DNA of 39,367 bases from Coemansia sp. RSA 1804 (GCA_027578815.1 JANBTH010000077.1:1-39367), one strand, 5' to 3'. Numbered from the stretch's first letter, positions 16,537-26,334 are shown. Notes: generated from the sequence alone by a model not told the origin. Translations and numbers: made by a program.

Positions 16537-18771
16537 ATGGCAATTCCTACGTGGTCACGAAGACTGCCAGCACCCACAGACAGCTGGCTAAGCAAGCACG
16601 AAAGCAGCAGCAGCAGCAATAGCAGCGAGATCGTAGAGTCGCTGGGCGCGGTGCTCGACTACCTACAGAACAGCCAGGATGAGGCGCTGAGCGCAGCACA
16701 GAGAATAACAACAGCAAAGGTGTTCAAGGCGCTGGCAGACGTGTGCCGCGACCCGACGGCACGGCAGCGCATAAGCGAAGGCACAGCGCTTGCGCAGACA
16801 GTCAGCGCGACGCTCGAGCGTGTCTGCAGGGATCTAGGCGCAGCTGCAAGGGATCGAGAAGAGGAGGAGGAGGAAGGAGAGCAGCGGGCGGAGCAGGTGT
16901 TTCTGCTTGTGCAGGTGCTGCGCTGCATCTGCAACCTGGCAGCCGACAACGACGGCGCGCGCGAGCAGATAGCGGAGGCGCGCGGAGTGCAGGCGATTGC
17001 GCGCACACTGAGCACTGTGGACGAGGTGTGGAGGCAGCCGGTGCCGGTTGGCCAGGCAGCGTTTGCGGCAGCGCTCAATGTCTCGCTCGACAACGCGCGG
17101 TGCACGGCAGCGCTGGTTGGAGGCGGCGCGCTGCAGCCGCATCTGCGCGCACTTGCGGCGGATTCTCCGACGGCGGCGGAAATAGCGATCTGGCCGCTGG
17201 TATCGTCCAGTCTGGACAACTTGTGCGAGAGCGATGCGGCCACGCAGCAGTTCGAGAAGCACGCCGACTATGCGCGCACTGTGCTGCGCGCGCTGGCACG
17301 GATGGCGCGCACTCTGTCTGATGCTCCTGCTGCCGCCGGCGAAGAGGCCACGGCGGCTGTGCGTGGAGCGCAACGCACGCTGCTGTGGATTCTGTGCGAG
17401 ACGCTCGAGAAGTCGGCGACTGTGCGCCAGCAGCTGTGCACCCCGGAGGCGGTGCTTGCGCTGTTTAGCGTGCTGGAGTTCTACCTGCTCGGCAGCGGCG
17501 CCGAAGAAGAGGAAGCCGAGGAAGAGGATGATGGCGACAGAGGCAACCGGCCACTGCCGCCCAACCGACCGCTGCCACAGGCGGCCAACAGGCGCGCCGA
17601 TGCTGTGACGCAGGCAATCGTCGGCATCTCGGGCGAGGACGCCGCGCTGGAGACGCTGTTTGCAGATGCATCGCTGCAGGCGCGGCTGCTGGGGATTCTG
17701 ACGGCCGATCGCGACAGCAGCGGCGATGCGCAGCGGGTGGATGCGATGGCAGCTGCGGCAGCGCTGTGTCTGGGCAATCTGGCGCGCACCGATGCGCACT
17801 GCACGCAGCTGGTGGAGCAGCATCCGGCGATTGTGCGCACGCTGATCCACGAGTGGTTTGCGCCCAGCGCAGTCAGCTCCAGCTCGAGCGCTAACACCGG
17901 CGCTGGTGTTAGTGTGCGCACGCGCCATGCCGCCAGCGGCCTGCTGAAAAATCTGTGTCTTGCCGCCGCCAACCGCCCCGTGCTTGTGCGCTTCGGGCTT
18001 GTGCGCGCGGCTGCGCGCTGCATCGACACAGCGGTGATTCCGATCCAGGCAAACGCAATCGGCATCCTCCGCCATCTGGCTGGCGGCAGCGCCAGCTCCA
18101 GCGCAGCTGAGGCGGTGCTCGGACTGCTGGAGGAGATCCCCGCCGCACGTGACGGCGCCAGCAAGGCACGTGCGCTGGCCGATCTGCTAAGGGCGGTTGC
18201 ATCCACCGACGTCGATGGCATCCGCTGCGAGGGCACGCGGCTGGTTGCGGCTGTTGCGAAGAAGGTCTACCTGCCGGCCGAGCGGCAAGACAACGCGGCG
18301 GCCCCGGCGCTTGCGCAGGCGCGCGAGATGCTCGAGCAGCAGCGCCTCGACATCGTCAGTCCGCTTGTCAGGCTTGTGCTGCTGGACGGGCGGCGCCATC
18401 CGCTGCTGCAGCAGGAGAGCCTGGTTGCGCTGACTGTGCTGGCGGCCACCGACCCGCATCGCTCGCGGCATGTCGCCGACATTGTGCGCCTTCTGGCTGC
18501 TGGAGAGGAGAGGCAAAAGAAGGAGGATGGCGACGCCAATGGCGATGACGATGACGATGCTCCTGCGACGTTTGGCCGGGCGCTCGAGAGCATCCTCACG
18601 CAGAACGGCGCCGTGTGGCCGCAGACCACGCTGCAGGCAAAGAGCCTGGTTAGCCATCTGTGCGCCATCGTCGACAGCAGCACCAACAACGATGGCGATG
18701 ACAATGCGTCTGCCTTCGATGCCAGCGGCCTTGCCGTGCTGCAGACCACCCTAGCCCCCCTCTCCACGTAG
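16537..18771 (+). CDS. Armadillo-repeat protein, RAP1GDS1 (SmgGDS)-like
   Basis: A 744-residue, nearly all-helical protein with repeated armadillo-type segments, for example V-L-R-C-I-C-N-L-A-A-D-N, A-A-L-N-V-S-L-D-N, S-S-L-D-N-L-C-E-S, A-L-C-L-G-N-L-A-R-T-D and T-R-H-A-A-S-G-L-L-K-N-L-C-L. The last, near the start of the C-terminal half, matches the conserved R-H-A-x-x-S-x-L-R/K-N block of Rap1 GTPase-GDP dissociation stimulator 1. In animals that protein is a chaperone and exchange factor for prenylated small GTPases of the Rho and Rap groups, in cytosol and at membranes. Acidic and Ser-rich loops (about 108-118, 326-345, 660-675) interrupt the repeats. It is intronless and GC-rich, and ends 40 bases from the stop of the convergent Tubby gene. 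The alternative is another Arm protein of the Vac8/importin type. Confidence 0.72.
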   Translation: MAIPTWSRRLPAPTDSWLSKHESSSSSNSSEIVESLGAVLDYLQNSQDEALSAAQRITTAKVFKALADVCRDPTARQRISEGTALAQTVSATLERVCRDLGAAARDREEEEEEGEQRAEQVFLLVQVLRCICNLAADNDGAREQIAEARGVQAIARTLSTVDEVWRQPVPVGQAAFAAALNVSLDNARCTAALVGGGALQPHLRALAADSPTAAEIAIWPLVSSSLDNLCESDAATQQFEKHADYARTVLRALARMARTLSDAPAAAGEEATAAVRGAQRTLLWILCETLEKSATVRQQLCTPEAVLALFSVLEFYLLGSGAEEEEAEEEDDGDRGNRPLPPNRPLPQAANRRADAVTQAIVGISGEDAALETLFADASLQARLLGILTADRDSSGDAQRVDAMAAAAALCLGNLARTDAHCTQLVEQHPAIVRTLIHEWFAPSAVSSSSSANTGAGVSVRTRHAASGLLKNLCLAAANRPVLVRFGLVRAAARCIDTAVIPIQANAIGILRHLAGGSASSSAAEAVLGLLEEIPAARDGASKARALADLLRAVASTDVDGIRCEGTRLVAAVAKKVYLPAERQDNAAAPALAQAREMLEQQRLDIVSPLVRLVLLDGRRHPLLQQESLVALTVLAATDPHRSRHVADIVRLLAAGEERQKKEDGDANGDDDDDAPATFGRALESILTQNGAVWPQTTLQAKSLVSHLCAIVDSSTNNDGDDNASAFDASGLAVLQTTLAPLST

Positions 18772-18811
18772 TCCCTAGTCCTAGTCCTAGTCTTAGTTGC
18801 AGTAGTGGCCA

Positions 18812-19672
18812 TCAGGTCATGTTAATAAACCGGATGCCCCGCCTGCACACCAGCGCACTGACTGCGACGCCAAACGCCATCACCGGCGAGAACGGGAAGC
18901 GGAAGTCAAGCGAGAACGAGTCGCGTCCGGTTCGGCCAAACTGAACCGCCACGTACGAGTCGCTGTCGGCGCACACGAGCTGGAGGTTCTTGGACGACGC
19001 CAGCGTAACGCGCCCGCCAAAGTCCAGCGTGTGCGCCCCGATCCCGGCGTCCCACTGCGGCTTCTTGTTGAGCAGAACAACCACCGACGCATCCGCATCC
19101 GCATTCGCATCCGCATCGGCTGCCGAGCGGTACCGGGACACCAGCGATCCGGCTCCAGATGGTGTGTTGGCGACTGCGCAGCCGCTGGCATCGACGGGCC
19201 GGACCACGACAGTCGTGCTGCGCGGCGCTCCACGCCCGGCACAAGCATTGGCTGCTCCCGATTGGTACACCGCCGCACACACCTCCGTCCACGGACCATC
19301 CCGTCTGCCAGTGCTGCTGCTGTTGCGCTGCTCGCTCACCGAGAACTCCGACCCCGCCGCATTGGACACCACACGCCCGATTGCCGCTGCTGAGCTGCAA
19401 CCGCCGTTGCTTGCTGTCGCTACTATGTCGTAGACATGTCTGGCGAACGGGAAAAAGCTGCTGCCTCTGCCAATCCTTGATCCTCTCTTTGCGCGCAGCA
19501 CGTGCTGCTGTTGCTGCTGATCCTGGATCTGATCAGTGTAAAGGTCAATGAACTCTGTTGCTCCGCGGCTGCCGTGAGCTCGGACACGCTCCACTCTGCA
19601 CTGCGTCACAGAACCCAGCGGCACGGCGCGGAAAAGCACATCGTCCTTCTCCTTCTCCTGCTTCTCCGCCAT
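18812..19672 (-). CDS. Tubby C-terminal-domain protein
   Basis: A 286-residue protein that is essentially one Tubby domain. Landmarks in order: V-L-F-R-A-V-P-L-G-S-V-T-Q-C-R-V-E-R (start of the domain), F-I-D-L-Y-T-D, V-L-R-A-K-R-G, G-R-V-V-S-N-A-A-G-S-E-F (the G-K-L-R-S-N-x-x-G-T-x-F block), L-D-F-G-G-R-V-T-L-A-S-S-K-N-L-Q-L-V, V-A-V-Q-F-G-R-T-G-R-D-S-F-S-L-D-F-R-F-P and a final helix M-A-F-G-V-A-V-S-A-L. Tubby domains bind phosphoinositides and tether to membranes; in animals they support receptor trafficking. A long Gly/Ser/Asp/Ala-rich insertion (about 95-200) splits the barrel, including an alternating Asp-Ala run. The start ATG lies in ACCATGG context. Confidence 0.88.
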   Translation of the reverse strand: MAEKQEKEKDDVLFRAVPLGSVTQCRVERVRAHGSRGATEFIDLYTDQIQDQQQQQHVLRAKRGSRIGRGSSFFPFARHVYDIVATASNGGCSSAAAIGRVVSNAAGSEFSVSEQRNSSSTGRRDGPWTEVCAAVYQSGAANACAGRGAPRSTTVVVRPVDASGCAVANTPSGAGSLVSRYRSAADADANADADASVVVLLNKKPQWDAGIGAHTLDFGGRVTLASSKNLQLVCADSDSYVAVQFGRTGRDSFSLDFRFPFSPVMAFGVAVSALVCRRGIRFINMT

Positions 19673-19996
19673 GGTGCAGTCTCTTGATAGACAAGTTGGT
19701 AGTGTAACTGATAGAGAGAGAACAAGTGAAAAAGAGGGAAGGCCCAATGCCAGAACCCTATATTTTAAAATAGCGGAAAACGAGCTATGAAATAAAACGC
19801 AAGGAGACGGAAGAGGTCAGATGGGAAACAAGGGGAGGGGAACGTGTGACTGTCAGATATCGTTTCTTTCCTCCACAGCGCATGCACACGGATTACTGAT
19901 ATCCAGAGCGGGACACGTGGGAGTCCAATGCAGAGCAACGACGCTTAATCTCCGCAGTCCCCAGATACCACTTTAAGCTCAGCACGATTATCCTGT
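19673..19996 (-). promoter_or_regulatory. Promoter of the Tubby gene and 3' end of the golgin gene
   Basis: A 324-base spacer between two minus-strand genes. It contains no open frame worth calling. Short purine-rich runs on the plus strand (GAGAGAGAACAAG, 19712-19725) correspond to pyrimidine-rich promoter tracts for the minus-strand Tubby gene. Confidence 0.35.
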
Positions 19997-22900
19997 TTAC
20001 TGCAATAACAATTGGATTCCCCTGATCTCCTCGGTCCTGCATTCCAGCAGCATCGACAGAACCGGCACCAGCTGCGCGCGGCGCTCCTTGTCGTTGAAGA
20101 AGCGGAACAGCACGTTGCGCAGATACTCCACATTGACCACGCCTGCGCGGCGGTGGTGTTGCTGCTGCTGCTCCTCGGTTAGGGCCAGACTGTCGCCGGA
20201 GCCGGCTGCGTTGCTCCTGATGCTTCTGCCGCTGCTGCTGCTGCTGTTGCGGCGTGGCCCGCCGTCGGATCCGTTGGCCAGCGCGCTACTCGGGAGGTGC
20301 CGCGCGTAATGGTGCTCCTGCTCCAGCTGCTGCTGCTGCCGCCGTCCAGCGCTGCCGCCGCCTGTAGCCGCGCGCAGCAGCGTAGACACCGACGCAAGCG
20401 TCAGCGAATTCGACCGTCCCGACGACACCGCTGCCATCTGCGCGTCCTGGCGCGCCATGGTTGGCGACGAGGGCGCAGCAGGCGAAGATGCAGCCGACGC
20501 AGTGTCTGCCGGCGGATTGCTGGATGCAACAGCCTGAGACTGCCGCAGCTGCTCGCGGTTAAGCAGACGCACCTCGTCCTTCAAGTCGCGGTGCACCCGC
20601 TTCCACCGCTGCTCCGCCATTCTGCGCTCCTCCGCAACTCGCGCCGCCTGGTCACGGGCCTTCGCCAGCTCGCTCTCAACGTCGCGCAGACGATCGACTT
20701 CTACTTGGAGTCCCGTGACCGTCTCCTCGGCGCGCTGCATGTTGCTGCGCAATGTCTCGAGCTCCGCCGCCTTCTCGCCCACCTGCAGCTCCAGCCGCTC
20801 CACCAGCGGCGCCTGGCTTGCGCGCTGTCCGAGCTCGCCGAGCTGCCGCTGGAGCGCAGCCACTTCCTCCTTGCTGGCAGCTCGCTCCTGCGCGTGTTTT
20901 CGTTCGGCCTCCGCCAGACTGCTGCGCGCCGCCTCTGCCTCCTTGTCTGCTGCCGCCGATGCGCTCCTTGCCGCGCGCCGCTCCCGCTCAAGCGAGTACT
21001 GCACCTCCTGCAGCTGCGTGGCAGTCTGCGCCAGCTGTCTGCTCTTCTCCGCAAACCGCTCCCTGCTGCTGGCTAGATCCGCATCAACCGCACGCGCGTG
21101 CTCTTCTAGCCCAACCACCGTGGCCTGCACCTTTGCGCGCTGCTGCTCGCTATCCAGGAGATCGGCTTCTCTTGTCTCGACGGTTGCCAGTGTCTTTGCG
21201 TGCTCTTCTTCCAGCTTCGCTAGCGTCTCCTGCATGCTGCTGACACGTTTGCGCTGCTCCTCGCACTCGCTAGTCATTTTGTCTGCCTGCGTCTGCAGCT
21301 CCCGCTGCCGCGCCTCCAGCCGTGCGTTGGCGCCCTGTGTCTTGGCTAGCGATTGCGCCAGCTGCGTCCTCTCTTCATTATGTCCGCTTGCTGCCTCTTC
21401 CGCCGCTCCCAGCCTGGCTCTGCATTCGGATAGTTCTTTGTTTGCGGTTGCTAGCTGTGCCTCTAGACTCTTGATCCGCGTGGCCTTTTCGTCCAGCTGC
21501 TCCTCGAGCTCCTTGATCTGCTTGGCTTGCTCGTCTAGCTGCCCCTCCACACGCGCCCTTTCCTTCTCTGAACCCTCCTTTTCCTCTCTGAGCTTATCGC
21601 GCAGGGCCTCTGCCTCGCCAATCCGCGCCTCAAGCTGCGCGACATCGGCACGCAGCTTGTTAACCTTGCTGTTCTCCTCTTTGATCTCCCTCTGCGCCTC
21701 CTCTGCTGCCTTGCGCGCCTCAGCAAGCTGCGTCTCCAGCAGCTCCGTTGCTTTACTACCGCTGCCGCCTTCTCGGTTCCCAGCAGACTCGATCAGCTCA
21801 ACGAGCCGGGCAATTTCGCTCCTGCTCACCTCCACCATGCTGCTGTCTGCTGCATCGTCATCGCCGGATGTTGCCTTTGCTGCTACTGATGCCGGCGATG
21901 GTGACGGTGACTCTGATGGCGTGACACTCTGTGTGCCGCGTCTTTTCTTCTTGTTGCCCTTCTTCTTTCCTGCTGCGCCAACAGCTGCTGTTGCTGTTGC
22001 TGTTGCTGTTGGCAGTGGTGGTGTGTCGCTTGCGCTGTCAGTTGCAACGGATTTGCTGCTCCCAGCCAGTTTTCCTGCCACGGCTGCGTTGATAATACTT
22101 GTCACACGCTCGGCACTCAACCCGCCATTGTCACTACCACTACCACAAGCTGTAGCAGCAGCTGTAGCAAATGTAGCGCTCTCTAGCTGCTCGGCCAACT
22201 CACGTATCCGCCCATCCTTCTCCTCTGACACCTGCTTAATCCGCTCCTCGCTGGCATCCAGCTCCTTGCGCATAATGTCCTTGACTTGCACAACCTCCTG
22301 CCGGCACGACTCCAGCGCGCGCGCGCTAGTCTCCAACTCGCCTGCGCTCACAAAGCCCTCGGGCGGACCCCACTTGCCAATGATGGTTTTGCGCAAAGCG
22401 GCCATGCTCTCTTCGCCAAACGTACCGCCATCGCTATCGCTGCTAATAAGCCCAGTTAGTCGAGATGCCAACGAGTCGGCGTCTGCAGCATCTACTGTTT
22501 GTGCCTGGCTGGCTTTCTTTTCACCATCACGCTCAGCCAACTTTGCCTCCAACGCCCCAATATCAAGCCTAAGCTTCTGGTTAGCACGCTCCAACTGGCC
22601 CTCCGAAACCTTGCGCTCCCTCAAACTAGTTTCCAAATCCCTCACAGCCCTTTGTCTCTCATCATCAGCCGTCGCGAGTCTTGACACCTGCCGCTCGAGC
22701 TCCGTTATCTTGCCGCGGTTTGTTTTGTCCTGCTCCGTCAGTGCTCCAATCTGCTCCCCGGCATACTGGGCCTTCATGTTCAGGTTCGATAGATACTCCT
22801 CGAGCTCATCCACGTCTGCGATACTCTGCACCGGCGTTAGCTTTTTAAGCACCACCTCGATTGACTTGCGTGCCCCGTTTAGATTCCGGTATACCCGGGC

Positions 22901-23095
22901 CACTTCCGCCAGCTTGTGCTCGTATTTTTCTAGCTTCGCTAGCCGTGCTAGTAATTCATCGCTGATTGCGTCGCCTGCTTTTAATGTGTCCGATGTGACA
23001 GGAGGAGTGGGTTGTTGGTTTGCTCCTCCTCCTCCCGTTGTGTCTGCTTTGTCTGTGTCATCATGTACTGCTGGTGGTTGTGTGTCGCTGCTCAT
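19997..23095 (-). CDS. RUD3: Golgin with C-terminal GRAB domain, Rud3/GMAP-210-like
   Basis: A 1032-residue protein. After a Pro/Gly-rich N-terminus it is almost continuous coiled coil (about 50-890, dense Glu/Lys/Gln/Leu/Ala heptads), broken by a Ser/Thr/Ala-rich linker around 370-430 with a basic patch K-K-K-G-N-K-K-K-R-R. The last 50 residues (N-V-E-Y-L-R-N-V-L-F-R-F-F and Q-L-V-P-V-L-S-M-L-L) match the GRAB domain, which binds Arf1-GTP and places Rud3 and GMAP-210 on the cis-Golgi. The protein is about twice as long as yeast Rud3 (484) and ends right after the GRAB domain, so its coil could span a long tethering distance. I start at M-S-S-D-T-Q; the in-frame hydrophobic extension upstream looks like leader sequence. 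Confidence 0.88.
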   Translation of the reverse strand: MSSDTQPPAVHDDTDKADTTGGGGANQQPTPPVTSDTLKAGDAISDELLARLAKLEKYEHKLAEVARVYRNLNGARKSIEVVLKKLTPVQSIADVDELEEYLSNLNMKAQYAGEQIGALTEQDKTNRGKITELERQVSRLATADDERQRAVRDLETSLRERKVSEGQLERANQKLRLDIGALEAKLAERDGEKKASQAQTVDAADADSLASRLTGLISSDSDGGTFGEESMAALRKTIIGKWGPPEGFVSAGELETSARALESCRQEVVQVKDIMRKELDASEERIKQVSEEKDGRIRELAEQLESATFATAAATACGSGSDNGGLSAERVTSIINAAVAGKLAGSSKSVATDSASDTPPLPTATATATAAVGAAGKKKGNKKKRRGTQSVTPSESPSPSPASVAAKATSGDDDAADSSMVEVSRSEIARLVELIESAGNREGGSGSKATELLETQLAEARKAAEEAQREIKEENSKVNKLRADVAQLEARIGEAEALRDKLREEKEGSEKERARVEGQLDEQAKQIKELEEQLDEKATRIKSLEAQLATANKELSECRARLGAAEEAASGHNEERTQLAQSLAKTQGANARLEARQRELQTQADKMTSECEEQRKRVSSMQETLAKLEEEHAKTLATVETREADLLDSEQQRAKVQATVVGLEEHARAVDADLASSRERFAEKSRQLAQTATQLQEVQYSLERERRAARSASAAADKEAEAARSSLAEAERKHAQERAASKEEVAALQRQLGELGQRASQAPLVERLELQVGEKAAELETLRSNMQRAEETVTGLQVEVDRLRDVESELAKARDQAARVAEERRMAEQRWKRVHRDLKDEVRLLNREQLRQSQAVASSNPPADTASAASSPAAPSSPTMARQDAQMAAVSSGRSNSLTLASVSTLLRAATGGGSAGRRQQQQLEQEHHYARHLPSSALANGSDGGPRRNSSSSSGRSIRSNAAGSGDSLALTEEQQQQHHRRAGVVNVEYLRNVLFRFFNDKERRAQLVPVLSMLLECRTEEIRGIQLLLQ

Positions 23096-23787
23096 CTTTG
23101 GAAATGTATTGTAAAAGCGCAGGCCAGTAGAGAATAAAATGCTATTAATACCAAGGTAGGAGACGGGGAGAATAAAAAGGAGAAAAAACAATAATGAAAA
23201 CAAACGTTGTCTGTTATCCCTTTATCCGTTGTTGATGAGTAGAGGGGAGTGTGATTAGATTTTATAGTCATCTGATCCCGATTAGCCCTCCAACTAACAT
23301 TGGCATTGGATTTGGATCCGTTTTTAATAACCAATCTTGCATCTTGTACTTATTGTCTAACTAAACACAAACCAAGAAGCACATTGTTATGTTCGCCACT
23401 TTTTAAAGATTTCTGGTGTATCAAGGATAAATGTGGATAGCATATATCTTTTATAAAGCTAATTATAAAACTTATAGCGAAACGAAAAAAAAAACAATAA
23501 CTGGAATTATGATTGCGGGGTTCTTTTATTTTCACTCTGTCATTTAAATGTTTTCGCCCCCAATTCCTTGTTTCGGTTACATAATCTACAAATTCACAAA
23601 AATAACATATAAGCGCCTTTTAGTACAAGTTTAAAATTAGTTAAAGTAGTATGAAAGGCAATATTCTAACCATATTGTTTATTGATAAAGTAAGTCTGAT
23701 TTATTTAAAAAGTTCACAAATAACTGTAGAGATCAATTAAAAGTATAATAATATCAGTACCAATTAAGAAAATCAATTAATAGTCAA

Positions 23788-23882
23788 GGGATCTGCCCTC
23801 AAGACTCTGAAAGAGTCGTCTTTTGGTAGCTTGCACCGAAAGTGGGGGCGGATCCCGAGGGAACTTTCGGTGCAGAAAGTTC
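23788..23882. ncRNA. GC-rich element with overlapping inverted repeats, candidate structured RNA
   Basis: A 95-base GC-rich island in AT-rich surroundings. GGGATCTGCC (23788-23797) pairs with GGCGGATCCC (23847-23856), with one G-U. GCACCGAAAGT (23833-23843) is an 11-base perfect inverted repeat of 23863-23873. GAACTTTC (23861-23868) also pairs perfectly with GAAAGTTC (23875-23882), whose loop GGTGCA complements TGCACC at 23832-23837. CCCTC (23796-23800) pairs with GAGGG (23857-23861) in a pseudoknotted order, and GACTC/GAGTC closes a TGAAA loop at 23803-23817. The order of these pairings allows an H-type pseudoknot or kissing-loop fold, or two alternative states. I could not match it to hammerhead, HDV-like, twister, tRNA or spliceosomal RNA. 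Strand and expression are unknown. Confidence 0.4.
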
Positions 23883-23923
23883 ACCACATTTATTTTATAA
23901 ATTAAAAATAATTTCCGTACTCT

Positions 23924-24287
23924 TCATGAAAAAACTTTCTTAGCTTCATTTCCACCATTCTTCTTTGGCTTCTTTTTTTTAGCTGAGGGTTGTGATGCTT
24001 GGCTACCATTATTGCCGCTTGTATTTGTTCTAACAGGTTGTAATGATTTACTATCTTTTTTTGGCCTGTTCCTTTGCCCTTTTCTCTCTCGCCTGATTAA
24101 TTCTCTCGGACATTGGTGTTACGTTTCCTCTTACTGGTCCGGATCTAAGATATTGGCCAGTATCATCTATTTACCGTCTTGCTTCTTCTTGGGTTAGACC
24201 ATATCCAAATAAAGCCATATTTTTAATGTGTTTTTCCGACTTTATCTTCATTACATCGAGCTGGTATCAAACTTCCATGGGGAATTT
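23924..24287 (-). pseudogene. Decayed reading frame of unknown origin
   Basis: Three frame segments read like one protein once breaks are allowed. They are L-E-I-P-H-G-S-L-I-P-A-R-C, then N-M-A-L-F-G-Y-G-L-T-Q-E-E-A-R-R followed (after a TAA) by I-D-D-T-G-Q-Y-L-R-S-G-P, then a Lys-rich end (P-K-K-N-G-G-N-E-A-K-K-V-F-S). Breaks are one frameshift near 24225, one in-frame TAA near 24167 and one frameshift in an A7 run near 24050. Just upstream on this strand lies TTACTAAC followed by ATTAG, a textbook branch site and acceptor, so the ancestor probably had an intron. I do not recognise the family; a basic tail would suit a nucleic-acid-binding protein of a mobile element. Confidence 0.4.
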
Positions 24288-25605
24288 CTAATGTATTTTT
24301 TAAAAAATATATATATGTTAGTAAGTAGTTTGCAAATTCTTAATATATTTTATTTAAAGCGCAGACCAAGATAAAAAATATAAAATATTTCAAATGACAG
24401 CTTTTTGAAATAAAAAAAGTTTCTCAATTTATATGATTTTGGCAGCAAAAAAATCAGGCATTGAAGAATATGTGCGTAAATGTAGAAATGACAACGGATT
24501 GATTCTGGTCACTTGGCTTTAATTTTACATATTGTATTATATAGAAATTGAAGAATTGTGTTTTTTCTAACACAACATTGTCCCATTCGATGCATGGATA
24601 CAGTATCCATTTCCTACTGGTGACCATTCTTCGCACATTATAAAAGATAAATGGATACGCATGATGCCAAAATTGGGGCATACGAATGTACAATTTCTAT
24701 TTCTCAAATCAACCTGGATTCGATAAATACAGCGTATAATGGAAATTCATACATCATCGTCTTTGTTTTTATTTCAAAAAAAAAAGAAACCCACGTATTT
24801 CTTATTAGCATCCAAACCAGCTGATTTGGCAGATACGGGTCTTGAGTATCTGTTTATTAAAGACTTTAAAGATGGTCTTCCGAGTTTGTCAAGACTTTGT
24901 TCTCCAGTCAGCTGCGGAAACAACTGAAGAAATAATGAAGACTACAAAGTCCTGCGCTTTCTCATGCTCGTCGCTTATCCTCATAAAAGCAAATGCTGAT
25001 CTGCGTTAACCCTGTCAAAATTATCTTGCCTGTGGATTAAGCTTTCCCAGGCCTTGTTTCTGGCCATGTTTTAAAACAAAAAGATAAAAACAAAAAATCT
25101 CTTTTCCTCGCATACATTGCTTGGTGGATAACCCCTTTTTTTGTCGGCCACGCTTAAAAGCGTAAATTGTAAGCCCGATTTCTCTGCACTGCAACTCTGC
25201 GCCACAACTTTGGAAGATTGGCAACGATTCCCTTGCTTCCGCAAATCAATCACGTCACACTTGTGAATTGTGGCACACGATTTGATTGCAAGTTCAATTG
25301 TTTGGAAGAACTTTAAATCCTGTTTACACCGGCATCGGCAATAGCAGGCAGGAACAAGTTAAATACCTGTTATTCAAAAAATGGTTTTTAGATCACCAAC
25401 TCTATTATTTCTTTTATTTCATTATGCATTATTTTATGTAGCTGTCGCGCATGTTGCCGAATAAACATAGTATGGTTACAAAAATTGGCGAATAAAAAGA
25501 AAGTTTTTTTCCCTGCTCTCTCCTGTCTTCGTGTTCCTCATATTTCTTTAAAATTTGTGCCTTAATCTACTATTCATAATCTTAATAGTTGTTGGAATTC
25601 GTAAT

Positions 25606-26334
25606 ATGGAGATTAAAGCACAGCCGGATGTCTTTGCTTCCAGCAATAAAGATAAACCCAGAACTGTTGGGGCACAACTGTGGGACAACGCAATTATAGC
25701 GCACAAGCTAGTACAGTATATGGAAAGAAAAGCCTTGGCACAAATGTGTCTTGTTTGCAAGCGTGGATGGATGAGCGCCATTGAGCGTCTGTGGATGTGG
25801 CCCAGACCAGATTCGCTGGAAAACTTTAAAAAGCTTTCGGCTACCATCTCACACCGGCCACTGTTCAAGATTTGCGAGCACAGTCAGTACGGCAGTCTTG
25901 TCAAAACGCTTGATTTTGGAGTGGTATTCTCACAATGGGAGGAGATAGAAAGCACTGACATCTTTCAGCCCATTATCTCGTCCTGCACAAACATAAGGAC
26001 CCTTGACCTCAACATGTGCAAAATTGCAGACAACCCCTCATTTGTAAAACTATTTGCAGACAACTCGCAGCTATGCAACAGTCTCATAAATCTTGAAATA
26101 ACCTACGTTGAAGCTAACGATATGGAGATAGAAGCTCTTGTCCGACTCTTTCCAAGGTTAGAACGTCTGTTGATTGCTGGTACGGATGCAAGCATTCTTA
26201 CCTGCACAACTATTGCTACCCGCCTTTATGGCCTACAATTTCTATATATTGTTTACTGCAAGAAGATTGACGACGAGTGTGCTCAACTCATTAAAAGGTC
26301 TTGTAAAAATCTCTGTGGTAGTTGCATACTTTGA
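25606..26334 (+). CDS. F-box-like protein with leucine-rich repeats
   Basis: A 242-residue protein. Residues 25-75 (I-I-A-H-K-L-V-Q-Y-M-E-R-K-A-L-A-Q-M-C-L-V-C-K-R-G-W) fit the F-box pattern of alternating helices with the L-x-x-L-V-C-K-x-W signature. After it come about four leucine-rich units, including L-V-K-T-L-D-F, I-R-T-L-D-L-N-M-C-K, L-I-N-L-E-I-T-Y and L-Q-F-L-Y-I-V-Y-C-K-K-I-D-D-E-C. F-box/LRR proteins recruit substrates to SCF ubiquitin ligases through Skp1. It is short for this class and ends just after a new repeat begins (K-N-L-C-G-S-C-I-L), so it may be truncated. The ATG follows an AT-rich promoter. Codon use is intermediate between the conserved genes and the AT-rich patch. 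Confidence 0.68.
   Translation: MEIKAQPDVFASSNKDKPRTVGAQLWDNAIIAHKLVQYMERKALAQMCLVCKRGWMSAIERLWMWPRPDSLENFKKLSATISHRPLFKICEHSQYGSLVKTLDFGVVFSQWEEIESTDIFQPIISSCTNIRTLDLNMCKIADNPSFVKLFADNSQLCNSLINLEITYVEANDMEIEALVRLFPRLERLLIAGTDASILTCTTIATRLYGLQFLYIVYCKKIDDECAQLIKRSCKNLCGSCIL

Larger units (their letters stand above)
23096..25605. other. AT-rich gene-poor region with repeat debris
   Basis: Apart from the structured element and decayed frame described separately, this 2.5-kb stretch shows only short interrupted frames. Minus-strand 24454-24693 and plus-strand 24739-24927 are open, but their products match nothing I know. The first 200 bases serve as promoter of the golgin gene (minus) and 25300-25605 as promoter of the F-box gene (plus). 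Confidence 0.4.

Noticed and set aside
20715..23114. Very long (799-codon) plus-strand open frame, Ser/Ala-rich
   Set aside because: It lies opposite the golgin coding sequence. The antisense of Glu/Lys/Leu-rich coiled coil naturally yields a Ser/Ala/Cys-rich open frame, and no domain is visible.
23788..23857. tRNA gene
   Set aside because: Length and acceptor-like pairing are superficially tRNA-like, but there is no TTCRA-type T-loop, no 7-base anticodon loop and no D-arm.
23788..23882. Hammerhead or HDV-like ribozyme
   Set aside because: Neither strand contains the CTGATGA core of hammerheads or the ordered P1-P2-P3-P4 layout of HDV-like ribozymes.
24140..24182. Short intron to remove the TAA in the decayed frame
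   Set aside because: The only GT-AG pair available would give a 30-nt intron, too short for normal fungal splicing. A nonsense mutation is simpler.
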